This document shows positions 22,238-34,092 of a stretch of DNA of 64,000 bases, in pieces. The position numbers and the translations under genes are program-made. Position 1 is the stretch's first letter. Each line of letters starts with the position of its first letter. The DNA lies in assembly GCF_022539505.1 (NCBI RefSeq), contig NC_061512.1, positions 147,729,962 to 147,793,961 on the forward strand, written 5' to 3'. This stretch comes from Lolium rigidum. Its lineage: Eukaryota > Streptophyta > Magnoliopsida > Poales > Poaceae. The notes under the pieces are model-generated. The model searched no databases. It worked only from the letters and a program-made list of their open reading frames with translations, and was not told the DNA's origin.

Positions 22238-25200
22238 TATAACGGCTCCGGGTAGTATCCCATATTAGATTTGTTTGTGCTTTCCTTTTATGCATCATCA
22301 TGGCATATGCATCATATCATGCACAAGATTTTATCAAATAAAATTTATTTCTAAATAAAAACTATTTCGGTTTCCCTCTCATATGGGTTTATATTAAACC
22401 CTCTCCTTATCCTTTCTTTACACAAAATCCCTAACAATCAAAACTATATAAATAAACAAAACTATTTCTAATGTTCTACAAATTTAAAAAATTGTTTGGC
22501 TTTGTTTGGTTTTGTTTTCAAATACCAAATCAGTTTTGAAAATAAGAGAGAAAAGAAAACAGTTTTTAAAATAAACAAAGGGAGGAGAAGCCCTCCCAGC
22601 CGGCCAGGCCAACCCCAGGCCCAACCGGCATCTCCACGAGGCCCAGCCTGCAGCCACCTTCTGGCCCACAGCCCACCTAAGGCCAATCCGGCCGAAACCC
22701 TAATCCCAACAGATCCTCCCTTGGCATTTTTGCAGCCGCCCCCCTCTCTCTCTTTTCTCTTCGCAATCGAGTCCTCCCACCATCCCCACTCTCTCTCTGC
22801 CCGAACCCCACGCGAGCTCGCTCGACCATGAGCCCCGCTCTTCCCCTTCGCCGAGCGCCTCTGCACGCCGCCGCCTCTCTCCATGCCCTGACCTCCCTTC
22901 CGTCCCCAACCTCGAGCAAGCCCTGGTGCACCTCCAGCTCCGGTGGCCGCCTCATCCTCGAGCCCCGCCCCCTCGCGAGCTCGTCTGCGCCGCGCCCGAC
23001 GCGACCCCGCCTCCGCTTCACCTCGCCTCCAATCCGACGCCATCTTCCGCCGCCTCCCGCGCAGCGCTCCGTGGCCGCGCCTCCTCTCTGCTACGCGCCG
23101 CGCGAGCCCGCCGCCTCCAGATCCTCCTGCAAGTTCTCCCCTGCAGCGCCGCACCTCCCTGCCGCGACCGACGGCGCCGCCAGCCCGGCCTCCTTCCCCC
23201 GCGTCCTTGCTGGAGCCACCTCGAGCTCCTGGCCGCTGCAGCCTTGCTGCTCCTCCTCTGCGCACCCCGCGTGGCTTTCCCTGACTCTGGCCGCGCTGTT
23301 GCTTGTCCGTCGCCGCTTGTCTACGCGACGCCCTCCTCCCTGTCACGGACCTTCTCGACACCAAGTACCGCGCCCTGTTCCACGAACATCTTCGTCGCTG
23401 CGCGCGTGCGTGAGCAGCTATTTTGGTCCCGGTGGTCATTGTTGAATGTTGACATCACCTTCAATTCACCAAGGCTATTTTCTCTAGCACAACTGCTACG
23501 CCCTGATGTTTTGGTGCTGTTGTATGAGGTGCGGAGCTGTGGATGAATGGGTGCACATTTGTGTCCGTGTGGTTGACCGCCAAGTTCGTCCGACGCTGTC
23601 TCTGTTTTGATTCCGATTTCGCCGGCGTTGTTCCAAGTTCGCCACCGACATTTGAAGCCGGGACACCAAGGCCTCCTTCACGGACCCGAAGACTAAGACA
23701 TCGGTTTCATCTTCTTCCTCTCCGAACCCGAATCCGGTGACCGCTCTCGGACGTGAGAACCCGACCATAAGCCCTATTTTCTAAAATGTGTAACATATAA
23801 CTTGCTGCATCTCTTATCATGTGCATCAACATCATTCATACATGTTGCACCGCATATGTGGTTGTTCGGGGTTAAATAGCGATTCACTAAATAATTAAAT
23901 ATGGAATTGTGCGGGAATGCTTATCTCTTATCCCGGTTCCATTTAAATTGTGTAGCGCACCCATGCCATGTTTGCCATGCTAACAACATTTTAATTTTTC
24001 GGGGTAGAAAAATAACTCAAACCTAATAATTGCTTATCCGGGGTTCCGACTCCGCTTAAATTGGATAAGTTGCATTGCACCATATCTGCCATGTCATGCA
24101 TCTCATCTTGATCATGCTCGGTTCTTCTTCCGTAGTAGTAAGACTTGCAACCGTTGTTTGTTCAGCATTTGCTTCTTCACGGATAGGATCACGAAGTGTT
24201 GATGTGAGATACGACGAGTTCTCCGACAAGTTCTTCTGCAGCTTTACACGAGCGAGCCCTCTCTCTTCACCTATTATACTCTCTCCCTCGCATTGCTATC
24301 CTTATGTTGCGCTTCTTTATCGAGTCACGTGTCCTATTCCACTTGTTTACCCTAAGAATCCTATATGTATCATTCCTTACCCACAGCCGTTGCTTGATGT
24401 TTGAGCCTTGCGAGTCGTAGGCGTGTTAGGCTCTGTTGTTTATCTCGATCTCGTTATCGAGATATGTTGGGTTGTTGGGAGGTTATCACATGCTATATTA
24501 GTTTGTTGGAGATACACATGCTTTACTTATTTGTTAACAACTAAAATTGTAAGCAGAGGCATCTGTGAGCCCCTTTGCGAAAGCATCGGAACTTTGACTC
24601 GCTAATGTCCCCTAGGACCCGAGTTCTTGTTATCTGTTCCGAGATTGAGCGCTCTACCCATGCGTGGGGATGATTATCGGGACCCCCCTCACCCATTACC
24701 TTTTCTCAAGTCAGTTGAAAAGGGGGCCACAACCTTGGTTTTATTTGCCTATTCCATGTATGCCATGCTTTACTTACTGTTGCCTTCGGGTGTTTACTTC
24801 TGTTGCCTTCGGGTGTTTACTTCTGTTGCCTTCGGTGTTTATATTTTGTACTCGTACCTTGCGGGACGTTTAGCCGAAGCGTGTGGTTTGCACGCCTAGC
24901 CGCCGGCGCAAACCTCCGAGTCCGCTTCGGAGTACGGCCGGACTTCGTCACGGGTAGCTTAGTTGGGTGGCTCCCCTAGACTTTCTTGTTGAACTGGGAA
25001 CGGTCTTGTTGTGAGACATCCACCTGTCGTAAGTGGGTCGAGCATGCGTATGGTTACATTTGGGCAACCCCTGCAGGGTGTACATCTTATCGATAAGCCG
25101 TGTCCGCGGTTATGGACGACTTGGAATTGTATAGATTGATCATAGAACAACTTACACCGTTATCTTGTTGCTAATAATCTGCTAATAACTTGCGTAGTAA

Positions 25201-25958
25201 TATAGCATTACTACAACCGATACCTAATAAAACTTGTCCACCGTTGAGTGCCTTTTACATTGCCTCTTCGCAATTGTTGGAGGGGATATGTGTAATCGGT
25301 CAGGTTATGTTTGTGTAGTATTTTATCTCGTTACCTTATGCGCTCTCTTATCTTATCCGAGTAGACGGATGTTGTAGTGTGTCTCTATTGGTTATAGTTT
25401 TGCTGCCGCTAAACCTACCATATAGCCCTGTGCGATATATATATATACTCGCTCGGCGAGCATATCCATTTCTAGTCTCGCTAAGTACGTGCCGGAGTTC
25501 GTTCCTTGGTACTTACTCTCGCCTTTTCCCTTTCTCTTTTGCTTCCTCCCTTTTGTCGGCAACCGATGGCCCGACTTCGACAGTGTACAAGATGACGACG
25601 TTAGCAAGGTTACCCTTCCGGCTTGGCTCGGGCGTGGTTATGGACGCCATCGGTTATCTTCAGGACTCTTAGTCCAATTTGTATCTTGTCCGTACTCGGA
25701 CGTATTTGATCTTTTGTATGATTTGGATCTTTGTATGTATCTATTTGTATCTTGACTCGTTGGAGTCGTTGTTGTAATATATGTATCTTGTGGGCTCTAT
25801 TGTAATCCTGTTGTAATGTTACCGCTCGTGTTAACTCCTCTGGCATCACGTGTGTGATTCTTCGCGCACGTCGTGTCGGAGGGCGTTTCTGAATCGATAT
25901 CGTGCGGATTTCGGCGGGATCGCTGGAATCCTCAGGATACCAGTTCCGGGGCGTCACA
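22238..25958 (+). mobile_element. LTR copy III (beta subtype), 5' LTR of an inner element
   Basis: 3721 bp, starting TATAACGGCTCCGGG (TG changed to TA) and ending GGGGCGTCACA, followed after AG by a PBS. Its core (22600-23770) is unrelated to the alpha core but shared with copy IV. The last 1.8 kb is common to both subtypes. The start mutation and the PBS mark it as the 5' LTR of the inner element. Confidence 0.88.
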
Positions 25959-26713
25959 AGTTGGTATCAGAGCTCAGGTTGCGGTACCCCACTAGTCCAG
26001 CCTGTAGGATAACCTTGCCAACGGACGTTGTTGTGTCTAGTATCAAACCTATTTTCTAAAATTCGTTCGATAGATCTTATTAGCTCTGATTTTTCTTCTT
26101 ATCTATATTCTTTCTTCTCTTATCTCTGCGAGTTTTGAGTCTTCTCTCTTATCTGAGTTCCCCGAGTCTTAGGTTCCGACATGGGTTGGACGATCTATGC
26201 CTTCACCTATTAGGACCGATCTCTGAAGATTTCCGACAGAAGAACATCACCGGCGGCTAACATTCGTCTTATCCATTGATGTCATCTATGCCTCTCTGAT
26301 CTTTCTACAATTCTTTGTTCTTTGGCTCCATTGAATCTTCGCTGACAGTGCTTGTCGATATCGTCAATCTGAATTCCGGGAGTGGAATGCATGATTCTCC
26401 TATTTGTGTACCGAGTAATGCTTTGGGTGCGGGATGGAGTAGCTACCATACCGACTACTCTTATCATTGCTTTGCTACATTGAAATTGGTGGATCCGTGT
26501 GACTGTTACTCCTTCCTTTGTTTTCTCCGGAGTCATCATCGTCATCGGAACAACAAATTCTTGTTGGTGGTGTCGCTGATCAAGCCGGAGCAAGACTTCT
26601 TGTTAGTGGTGTCGAGGAGATCGACACGTCGCCTGAAGAACCGATAGTTCACCTCTCTCCCCCGTACCATGGCGTGGAACCTCGGGGCGAGGTTCCTTGT
26701 TAGTGGTGTCGAT
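25959..26713 (+). mobile_element. Short non-coding internal domain (755 bp) between LTRs III and IV
   Basis: It contains the PBS, an AT/CT-rich leader and a region near 26540-26713 with three near-copies of TTGTT(A/G)GTGGTGTCG. A perfect 9-bp-stem hairpin GGAACCTCG/CGAGGTTCC lies at 26676-26696. No gag or pol motif is present, and no purine tract adjoins LTR IV. It may be an internal deletion of a larger element or a naturally minimal interior. Confidence 0.75.
25962..25973 (+). other. Primer binding site (initiator Met tRNA type)
   Basis: TGGTATCAGAGC, 3 bases after the LTR III end, is complementary to the 3' end of plant initiator-Met tRNA, the primer of many plant LTR retrotransposons. 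Confidence 0.9.
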
Positions 26714-29700
26714 TGTAACGGCCCCGGGTAGTATCCCATATTAGATTTGTTTGTGCTTTCCTTTTATGCATCATCATGGCATATGCATCATATCATGCAC
26801 AAGATTTTATCAAATAAAATTTATTTCTAAATAAAAACTATTTCGGTTTCCCTCTCATATGGGTTTATATTAAACCCTCTCCTTATCCTTTCTTTACACA
26901 AAATCCCTAACAATCAAAACTATATAAATAAACAAAACTATTTCAAATGTTTTACAAATTTAAAAAATGGTTTGGCTTTGTTTCGTTTTGTTTTCAAATA
27001 CCAAATCAGTTTTGAAAATAAGAGAGAAAAGAAAACAGTTTTTAAAATAAAAAAAAGGGAGGAGAAGCCCTCCCAGCCGGCCAGGCCAACCCCAGGCCCA
27101 ACCGGCATCTCCACGAGGCCCAGCCTGCAGCCACCTTCTGGCCCACAGCCAACCTAAGGCCAATCCGGCCGAAACCCTAATCCCAACAGATCCTCCCTTG
27201 GCATTTTTGCAGCCGCCCCCCTCTCTCTCTTTTCTCTTCGCAATCGAGTCCTCCCACCATCCCCACTCTCTCTCTGCCCGAACCCCACGCGAGCTCGCTC
27301 GACCATGAGCCCCGCTCTTCCCCTTCGCCGAGCGCCTCTGCACGCCGCCGCCTCTCTCCATGCCCTGGCCTCCCTTCCGTCCCCAACCTCGAGCAAGCCC
27401 CGGTGCTCCTCCAGCTCCGGCGGCCGCCTCATCCTCGAGCCCCGCCCCCTCGCGAGCTCGTCTACGCCGCGCCCGACGCGACCCCGCCTCCGCTTCACCT
27501 CGCCTCCAACCCGACGCCATCTTCCGTCGCCTCCCGCGCAGCGCTCCGTGGCCGCGCCTCCTCTCTGCTACGCGCCGCGCGAGCCCGCCGCCTCCAGATC
27601 CTCCTGCAAGTTCTCCTCTGCAGCGCCGCACCTCCCTGCCGCGACCGACGGCGCCGCCAGCCCGGCCTCCTTCCCCCGCGTCCTTGCTGGAGCCACCTCG
27701 AGCTCCTGGCCGCTGCAGCCTTGCTGCTCCTCCTCTGCGTGCCCCGCGTGGCTTTCCCTGACTCTGGCCGCGCCGCCGCTTGTCCGTCGCCGCTTGTCTA
27801 CGCGACGCCCTCCTCCCTGTCACGGACCTTCTCGACACCAAGTACCGCGCCCTGTTCCACGAACATCTTCGTCGCTGCGCGCGTGCGTGAGCAGCTATTT
27901 TGGTCCCGGTGGTCATTGTTGAATGTTGACATCACCTTCAATTCACCAAGGCTATTTTCTCTGGCACAACTGCTACGCCCTGATGTTTTGGTGCTGTTGT
28001 ATGAGGTGCGGAGCTGTGGATGAATGGGTGCACATTTGTGTCCGTGTGGTTGACCGCCAAGTTCGTCCGACGATGTCTCTGTTTTGATTCCGATTTCGCC
28101 GGCGTTGTTCCAAGTTCGCCACCGACATTTGAAGCCGGGACACCAAGGCCTCCTTCACGGACCCGAAGACTAAGACATCGGTTTCATCTTCTTCCTCTCC
28201 GAACCCGAATCCGGTGACCGTTCTCGGACGTGAGAACCCGACCATAAGCCCTATTTTATAAAATGTGTCACATATAACTTGCTCCATCTCTTATCATGTG
28301 CATCAACATCATTCATACATGTTGCACCGCATATGTGGTTGTTCGGGGTTAAATAGCGATTCACTAAATAATTAAATATGGAATTGTGCGGGAATGCTTA
28401 TCTCTTATCCCGGTTCCATTTAAATTTGTGTAGCGCACCCATGCCATGTTTGCCATGCTAACAACATTTTAATTTTTCGGGGTAGAAAAATAACTCAAAC
28501 CTAATAATTGCTTATCCGGGGTTCCGACTCCGCTTAAATTGGATAAGTTGCATTGCACCATATCTGCCATGTCATGCATCTCATCTTGATCATGCTAGTT
28601 CTTCTTCCGTAGTAGTAAGACTTGCAACCGTTGTTTGTTCAGCATTTGCTTCTTCACGGATAGGATCACGAAGTGTTGATGTGAGATACGACGAGTTCTC
28701 CGACAAGTTCTTCTGCAGCTTTACACAGGCGAGCCCTCTCTCTTCACCTATTATACTCTCTCCCTCGCATTGCTATCCTTATGTTGCGCTTCTTTATCGA
28801 GTCACGTGTCCTATTCCACTTGTTTACCCTAAGAATCCTATATGTATCATTCCTTACCCACAGCCGTTGCTTGATGTTTGAGCCTTGCGAGTCGTAGGCG
28901 TGTTAGGCTCTGTTGTTTATCGCGATCTGTTATCGAGATATGTTGGGTTGTTGGGAGGTTATCACATGCTATATTAGTTTGTTGGAGATACACATGCTTT
29001 ACTTATTTGTTAACAACTAAAATTGTAAGCAGAGGCATCTGTGAGCCCCTTTGCGAAAGCATCGGAACTTTGACTCGCTAATGTCCCCTAGGACCCGAGT
29101 TCTTGTTATCCGTTCCGAGATTGAGCGCTCTACCCATGCGTGGGGACGATTATCGGGACCCCCTCACCCATTACCTTTTCTCAAGTCAGTTGAAAAGGGG
29201 GCCACAACCTTGGTTTTATTTTCCTATGCCATGTATGCCATGCTTTACTTACTGTTGCCTTCGGGTGTTTACTTCCTGTTGCCTTCGGGTGTTTACTTTC
29301 TGTTACCTTCGGGTGTTTATATTCTATACTGTACCTTGCGGGACGTTTAGCGAAGCGTGTGGTTTGCACGCCTAGCCGCCGGCGCAAACCTCTGAGTCCG
29401 CTTCGGAGTACGGCCGGACTTCGTCACGGGTAGCTTAGTTGGGTGGCCCCCCTAGACTTTCTTGTTGAACTGGGAACGGTCTTGTTGTGAGACATCCACC
29501 TGTCGTAAGTGGGTCGAGCATGCGTATGGTTACATTTGGGCAACCCCGCAGGGTGTACATCTTATCGATAAGCCGTGTCCGCGGTTATGGACGACTTGGA
29601 ATTGTATAGCTTGATCATAGAACAACTTACACCGTTATCTTGTTGCTAATAATCTGCTAATAACTTGCGTAGTAATATAGCATTACTACAACCGATACCT

Positions 29701-31006
29701 AATAAAACTTGTCCACCGTTGAGTGCCTTTTACATTGCCTCTTCGCAATTGTTGGAGGGGATATGTGTAATCGGCTGGGTTATGTTTGTGTAGTATTTTA
29801 TCTGTTACCTTATGCGCTCTCTTATCTTATCTGAGTAGACGGATGTTGTAGTGTGTCTCTATTGGTTATAGTTTTGCTGCCGCTAAACCTACCATATAGC
29901 CCCAGGCGATATATATATATATACTCGCTTGGCGAGCATAGCCATTTCTAGTCTCGCTAAGTACGTGCCGGAGTTCTTTCCTTGGTACTTACTCTCGCCT
30001 TTACGGGTAGCTTAGTTGGGTGGCCCCCCTAGACTTTCTTGTTGAACTGGGAACGGTCTTGTTGTGAGACATCGCCTGTAAGAAGCGGGTCGAGCATGCG
30101 TATGGTTACATTTGGGCAACCCCTGCAGGGTGTACATCTTATCGATAAGCCGTGTCCGCGGTTATGGACGACTTGGAATTGTATAGCTTGATCATAGAAC
30201 AACTTACACCGTTATCTTGTTGCTAATAATCTGTTAATAACTTGTGTAGTAATATAGCATTACTACAACCGATACCTAATAAAACTTGTCCACCGTTGAG
30301 TGCCTTTTACATTGCCTCTTCGCAATTGTTGAAGGGGATATGTGTAATCGGCTGGGTTATGTTTGTGTAGTATTTATCTGTTACTTTGTGCGCTCTCTTA
30401 TCTTCTCTGAGTAGACGGATGTTGTAGCGTGTCTCTATTGATTATAGTTTTGCTGCCGCTAAACCTACCATATAGCCCCAGGCGATGTATATTTATACTC
30501 GCTCGGCGAGCATAACCATTTCCAGTCTCGCTAAGTACGTGCCGGAGTTCGTTCCTTGGTACTTACTCTCGCCTTTTCCCTTTCTCTTTTGCTTCCTCCC
30601 TTTTGTCGGCAACCGATGGCCCGACTTCGACAGGTACAAGATGACGACATTAGCAAGGTTACCCTTCCGGCTTGGCTCGGGCAGGGTTATGGACGCCATC
30701 GGTTATCTTCAGGACTCTTAGTCCAATTTGTATCTTGTCCGTACTCGGACGTATTCGATCTTCTGTATGATTTGGATCTTTGTATTGTATATTTGTATCT
30801 TGACTCGTTGGAGTTGTTGTCGTAATATATGTATCTTGTGGGATCTATTGTAATCCTGTTGTAATGTTACCGCTCGTGTTAATTCCTCTGGCATCACGTG
30901 TGTGATTCGTCGCGCACGTCGTGTCGGAGGGCGTCTCTGAATCGGTATCGTGCGGATTTCAGCGGGTTCGCTGGGATCCTCATGGTACCGGTTCCGGGGC
31001 GTCACA
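26714..31006 (+). mobile_element. LTR copy IV, chimeric beta/alpha with a 577-bp offset repeat
   Basis: It starts TGTAACGGCCCCGGG. Up to about 30002 it follows copy III closely. At 30003 it jumps back 577 bp, restarting at ACGGGTAGCTTAGTTGGG (first seen at 29426). From there to 31006 it follows copy I (alpha), sharing for example CATCGCCTGTAAGAAGCGGG and the CAGCGGGTTCGCTGGGATCC end. Without the repeated 577 bp it would be 3716 bp, the normal LTR length. It acts as the 3' LTR of the inner element but is a recombination product. Confidence 0.85.
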
Positions 31007-31011
31007 AGTTA

Positions 31012-32623
31012 TATTAATGTTCAGCACATTTTTCTGATCAAAAATCATATACAACACTTTTAATTTTGAATTACCATTTAAAAGTTATTAGCAGATTGGT
31101 ATTTGTTATTTAAAAAGTAATTAAACAGATTTATTTTAAATGGAAAGGGCTCAGAAATAATTACTGTAAAGGGGGAAGGGCCCCGGGTTCATTTGTAAAA
31201 GGGCCAGGGGGTTTTCATGGAATCTGTCAGGGGGAGGGCTGCGGGTTGAGAGAACAGAACATGCAGGGGGCTAGATGCAAAACGTTTTAGATCTGGATCT
31301 GGGATTGTTTTCTCACCGAAGAGTTGCCTAGCCCAGAGGATGACGAACGGGCCCCGCGACGCCAGCGTGGCTGCTAGCGTGGTGAAGCATGAGTGTATGC
31401 ACCGAAGGTGCTCGATGCCTGGCGCGGCGAGGGGAACAGCGGTGACCACCGCAGGGCGGCATGGCGCGCGCGGGCGAAGTAGTGGGTTCCTCGGCGCGCG
31501 TGGGTGCCTCGGATGCGCCTTGTCGGCGCGGACGTGAAGGAGGCGAAGCTGTCGTCGGGGTGTCGCCGGAAGATCGCCGGCGTCGTGTACCTGCGGCGGC
31601 ACCGGTAGGTCATCACGGTGAAGAATCAAGATAGGAAGCAAAGGAAGAGAAGAGGGTGTCCAGGGGGTGCGCGGGGTTACCCTGAAGCTCGAGAAGGGGC
31701 CGGCATGGCCGGAGGTGGGCGAACGGCGCCGGAATCGACGACAGACGCCGCCGGAGTCGGAGAAGGGAACCGCGATTTGGCGTCAAATTGAGGGGCTCGG
31801 GGTCGATACCTTGCAGCATGAGGTAGAGTAGGACGAGGCACACCCGATGGTGCCCTCAGAACGGCGAGGGAAGGTCCGTAGCGACGGGGGCAACGGCGGC
31901 CGGTGGCGGAGGCTCTCGGTGCTCACAGAGAAAATGAAACTGGGGGGGGGGGTTGCGACACGAGAGGGGAAAAGAGAGGAGGGTTGGTGGCTAGGGTTTC
32001 TGGAGGCGTCGTGGGGAAGGGGTAAAAGGGGAGGGAGCAGGTGAGGTGCGGTGGTGGGCGAGGAGGACCACTGCCTCCTCAGGCACATGGCGTGACCGCG
32101 CCAGGGGAAGGCGACAATACGAGGGGCAGCCTCTCCTCGAAGCGGTATGGTGGCAAGGTGGGCTGGGTCGGGCCGACTCAGGCCAGAGGGGAAGAAGGCC
32201 AGGCGCTGGGCTGAAGGTGGGCCACCGGGTGGGTTGGGCTGCTCGGTTTGGAAGAGAGAGGAAGAAAGATGGGCTGGGGAGAGAGAGAGGCCCAGGGAGG
32301 TGGGGTTGGTTCGGCCTGGGCTGCTGCCAGGCCTGGCCGGTTGGCTGGGTCTCTCTCCCCTCTTTTTAAAACATTTTGTTTTATTATTTTCTGTTTGTTT
32401 CCAAACCTTTTAAAAATAGTTTTTAGCCCAGAAAAATAAGCACAAAAATAGGGTTTAATTTTGGGATAAAAGAGAGAGGATAACTCTTGCAATAAGAATA
32501 GAGTTTAATAAAAATAATTTTGGGGTTTAAAATATGCATGATGATATGATGCATATGCCATGATCATGCATAAAAGAAAAGAAACAAACAAAATCTAATA
32601 GGGGTATATCCGGGGCCGTTACA
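31012..32623 (-). mobile_element. LTR copy V (alpha subtype, minus, 5' 1.6 kb only)
   Basis: Read on the minus strand from TGTAACGG at 32623, it matches copy I base for base apart from scattered changes, until 31012, where it stops. It is the outer right end of the cluster. Copy I's outer 2.08 kb plus this 1.61 kb would equal exactly one LTR. Confidence 0.87.
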
Positions 32624-32628
32624 ACATC

Positions 32629-32892
32629 GTCTTCATCAACAACCGAACGTGTGACCGAGTACGGAGGTGCTGCCCGTTCGTGGCGCCGTGATCAAGATCT
32701 TATACGCGCTTTTGCAAGCGGCAAGTGAACGTCTACCGTAGCAACAAGAGCCTCATCTTGTAAGCTTTGGAATATCTTCAAGGGTGAGACTCGATAATCC
32801 CCTCGTTGCTACCATCTTCTAGATTGCATCTTGGCTTGGATTGCGTGTTCGCGGTAGGAAAATTTTTGTTTTCTATGCAACGAATCCCTATA
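32629..32892 (+). mobile_element. Angela 5' LTR, right part
   Basis: It resumes at GTCTTCATCAACAACCGAAC, exactly where 14835 left off when compared with the 3' LTR (57775 onwards), and ends CGAATCCCTATA. The expected terminal CA is TA here. Confidence 0.92.
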
Positions 32893-32893
32893 G

Positions 32894-32906
32894 TGGTATC
32901 AGAGCC
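32894..32906 (+). other. Angela primer binding site
   Basis: TGGTATCAGAGCC, one base after the LTR end, is complementary to initiator Met tRNA. It proves that this LTR is the 5' one. Confidence 0.92.
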
Positions 32907-34092
32907 GTGTCTATGCATAGATGGTTGCACGAGTAGAACACAATGGTTTTGTGGGCGTTGATGCTCTTGTTATCTTTAGTTGAGTACTTTGCATCTTTAT
33001 GGCATAGTGGGATGAAGCGGCTTGGACTAACTTTACATGACCGCGTTCATGAGACTTGTTCCTCGTTCGACATGCAACTTGTATTGCATAAGAGACTTTG
33101 CGGGTGTCTGTCTCTCCTACTATAGTAAAGATTCAATTTACTCTTCTATTGACAACATTAGTATCAACGTTGTGGTTCATGTTCGTAGGTAGATTAGATC
33201 TCTCTCGAAAACCCTAAACCACGTAAAATATGCAAACCAAATTAGAGACGTCTAACTTGTTTTTGCAGGATTTGGTGATGTGATATGGCCATAATGTGAT
33301 GATGAATATGTATGAGATGATCATTATTGTATTGTGGCAACCGGCAGGAGCCTTATGGTTTTCTTTAAATTTCATGTTGAGTAGTATTTCAAAGTAGTTG
33401 TAATAGTTGCTACATGGAGGACAATCATGAAGACGGCGCCATTGACCTTGACGCTACGCCGACGATGATGGAGATCATGCCCGAAGATGATGGAGATCAT
33501 GTCCGTGCTTTAGAGATGAAGATCAAAGGCTCAAAGACAAAAGGGCCATATCATATCACGTATGAACTGCATGTGATGTTAATCCTTTTATGCATCTTAT
33601 TTTGCTTAGATCGCGACGGTAGCATTATAAGATGATCCCTCACTAAAATCTCAAGATAATAAAGTGTTCATCCTTAGTAGCACCGTTGCCAAGACTTGTC
33701 GTTTCGAAGCATCTCGTGATGATCGGGTGTGATAGAATCAACAAGTGCATACAACGGGTGCAAGCCGAGTTTTTGCACATGCGGATACTAAGGTGGCCTT
33801 GACGAGCCTAGCATGTACAGACATGGTCTCCGAACACGTGATACCGAAAGGTAGAGCATGAATCATATGATTGATATGATGAACACTTTGAGTGTTCGCC
33901 ATTGAAATTACACCTTGTCTCGTGATGATCGGACTTAGGTGTGGTGGATTTGGTTCGTGTGATCACTAAGACAATGCGAGGGATATTGTTTTGAGTGGGA
34001 GTTCACCTAGATTTTTAATTATGTTGAATTAAAATTTGAACTCAATTTGTCATAAACATTAGTCTAAACTATTGCAAATATATGTTGTAGAG
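32907..34092 (+). other. Angela leader, non-coding
   Basis: The stretch between PBS and gag has no long frame and no inserted element that I recognise. BARE/Angela elements have a long untranslated leader, which this fits. Confidence 0.65.

Larger units (their letters stand above)
14831..32628. mobile_element. Composite cluster of five ~3.7-kb LTR copies inserted in the Angela LTR
   Basis: The cluster starts TGTGACGCC at 14836 and ends CCGTTACA at 32623. It is flanked by ACGTC (14831-14835) and ACATC (32624-32628), a target duplication with one change. The ends are the minus-strand reading of an LTR that runs TGTAACGG...GGCGTCACA. Inside, five copies of this LTR type occur: I (-), II (+), III (+), IV (+) and V (-, partial). 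Only 755 bp of internal domain is present, between III and IV. There is no gag or pol. Very long LTRs with a non-coding interior fit the LARD class (Sukkula is the Triticeae prototype); the family name is a guess. Confidence 0.8.

Noticed and set aside
22468..23439. 323-codon minus-strand ORF (and its partner at 26960-27916)
   Set aside because: It lies in the GC-rich LTR core, overlaps other long frames on both strands, and consists of Arg/Ala/Gly-rich low-complexity sequence. This is the product of GC content, not of coding selection.
32894..32906. tRNA-like match TGGTATCAGAGC (also at 25962)
   Set aside because: It is only the primer binding site complementary to the tRNA 3' end. No cloverleaf surrounds it, so it is not a tRNA gene.
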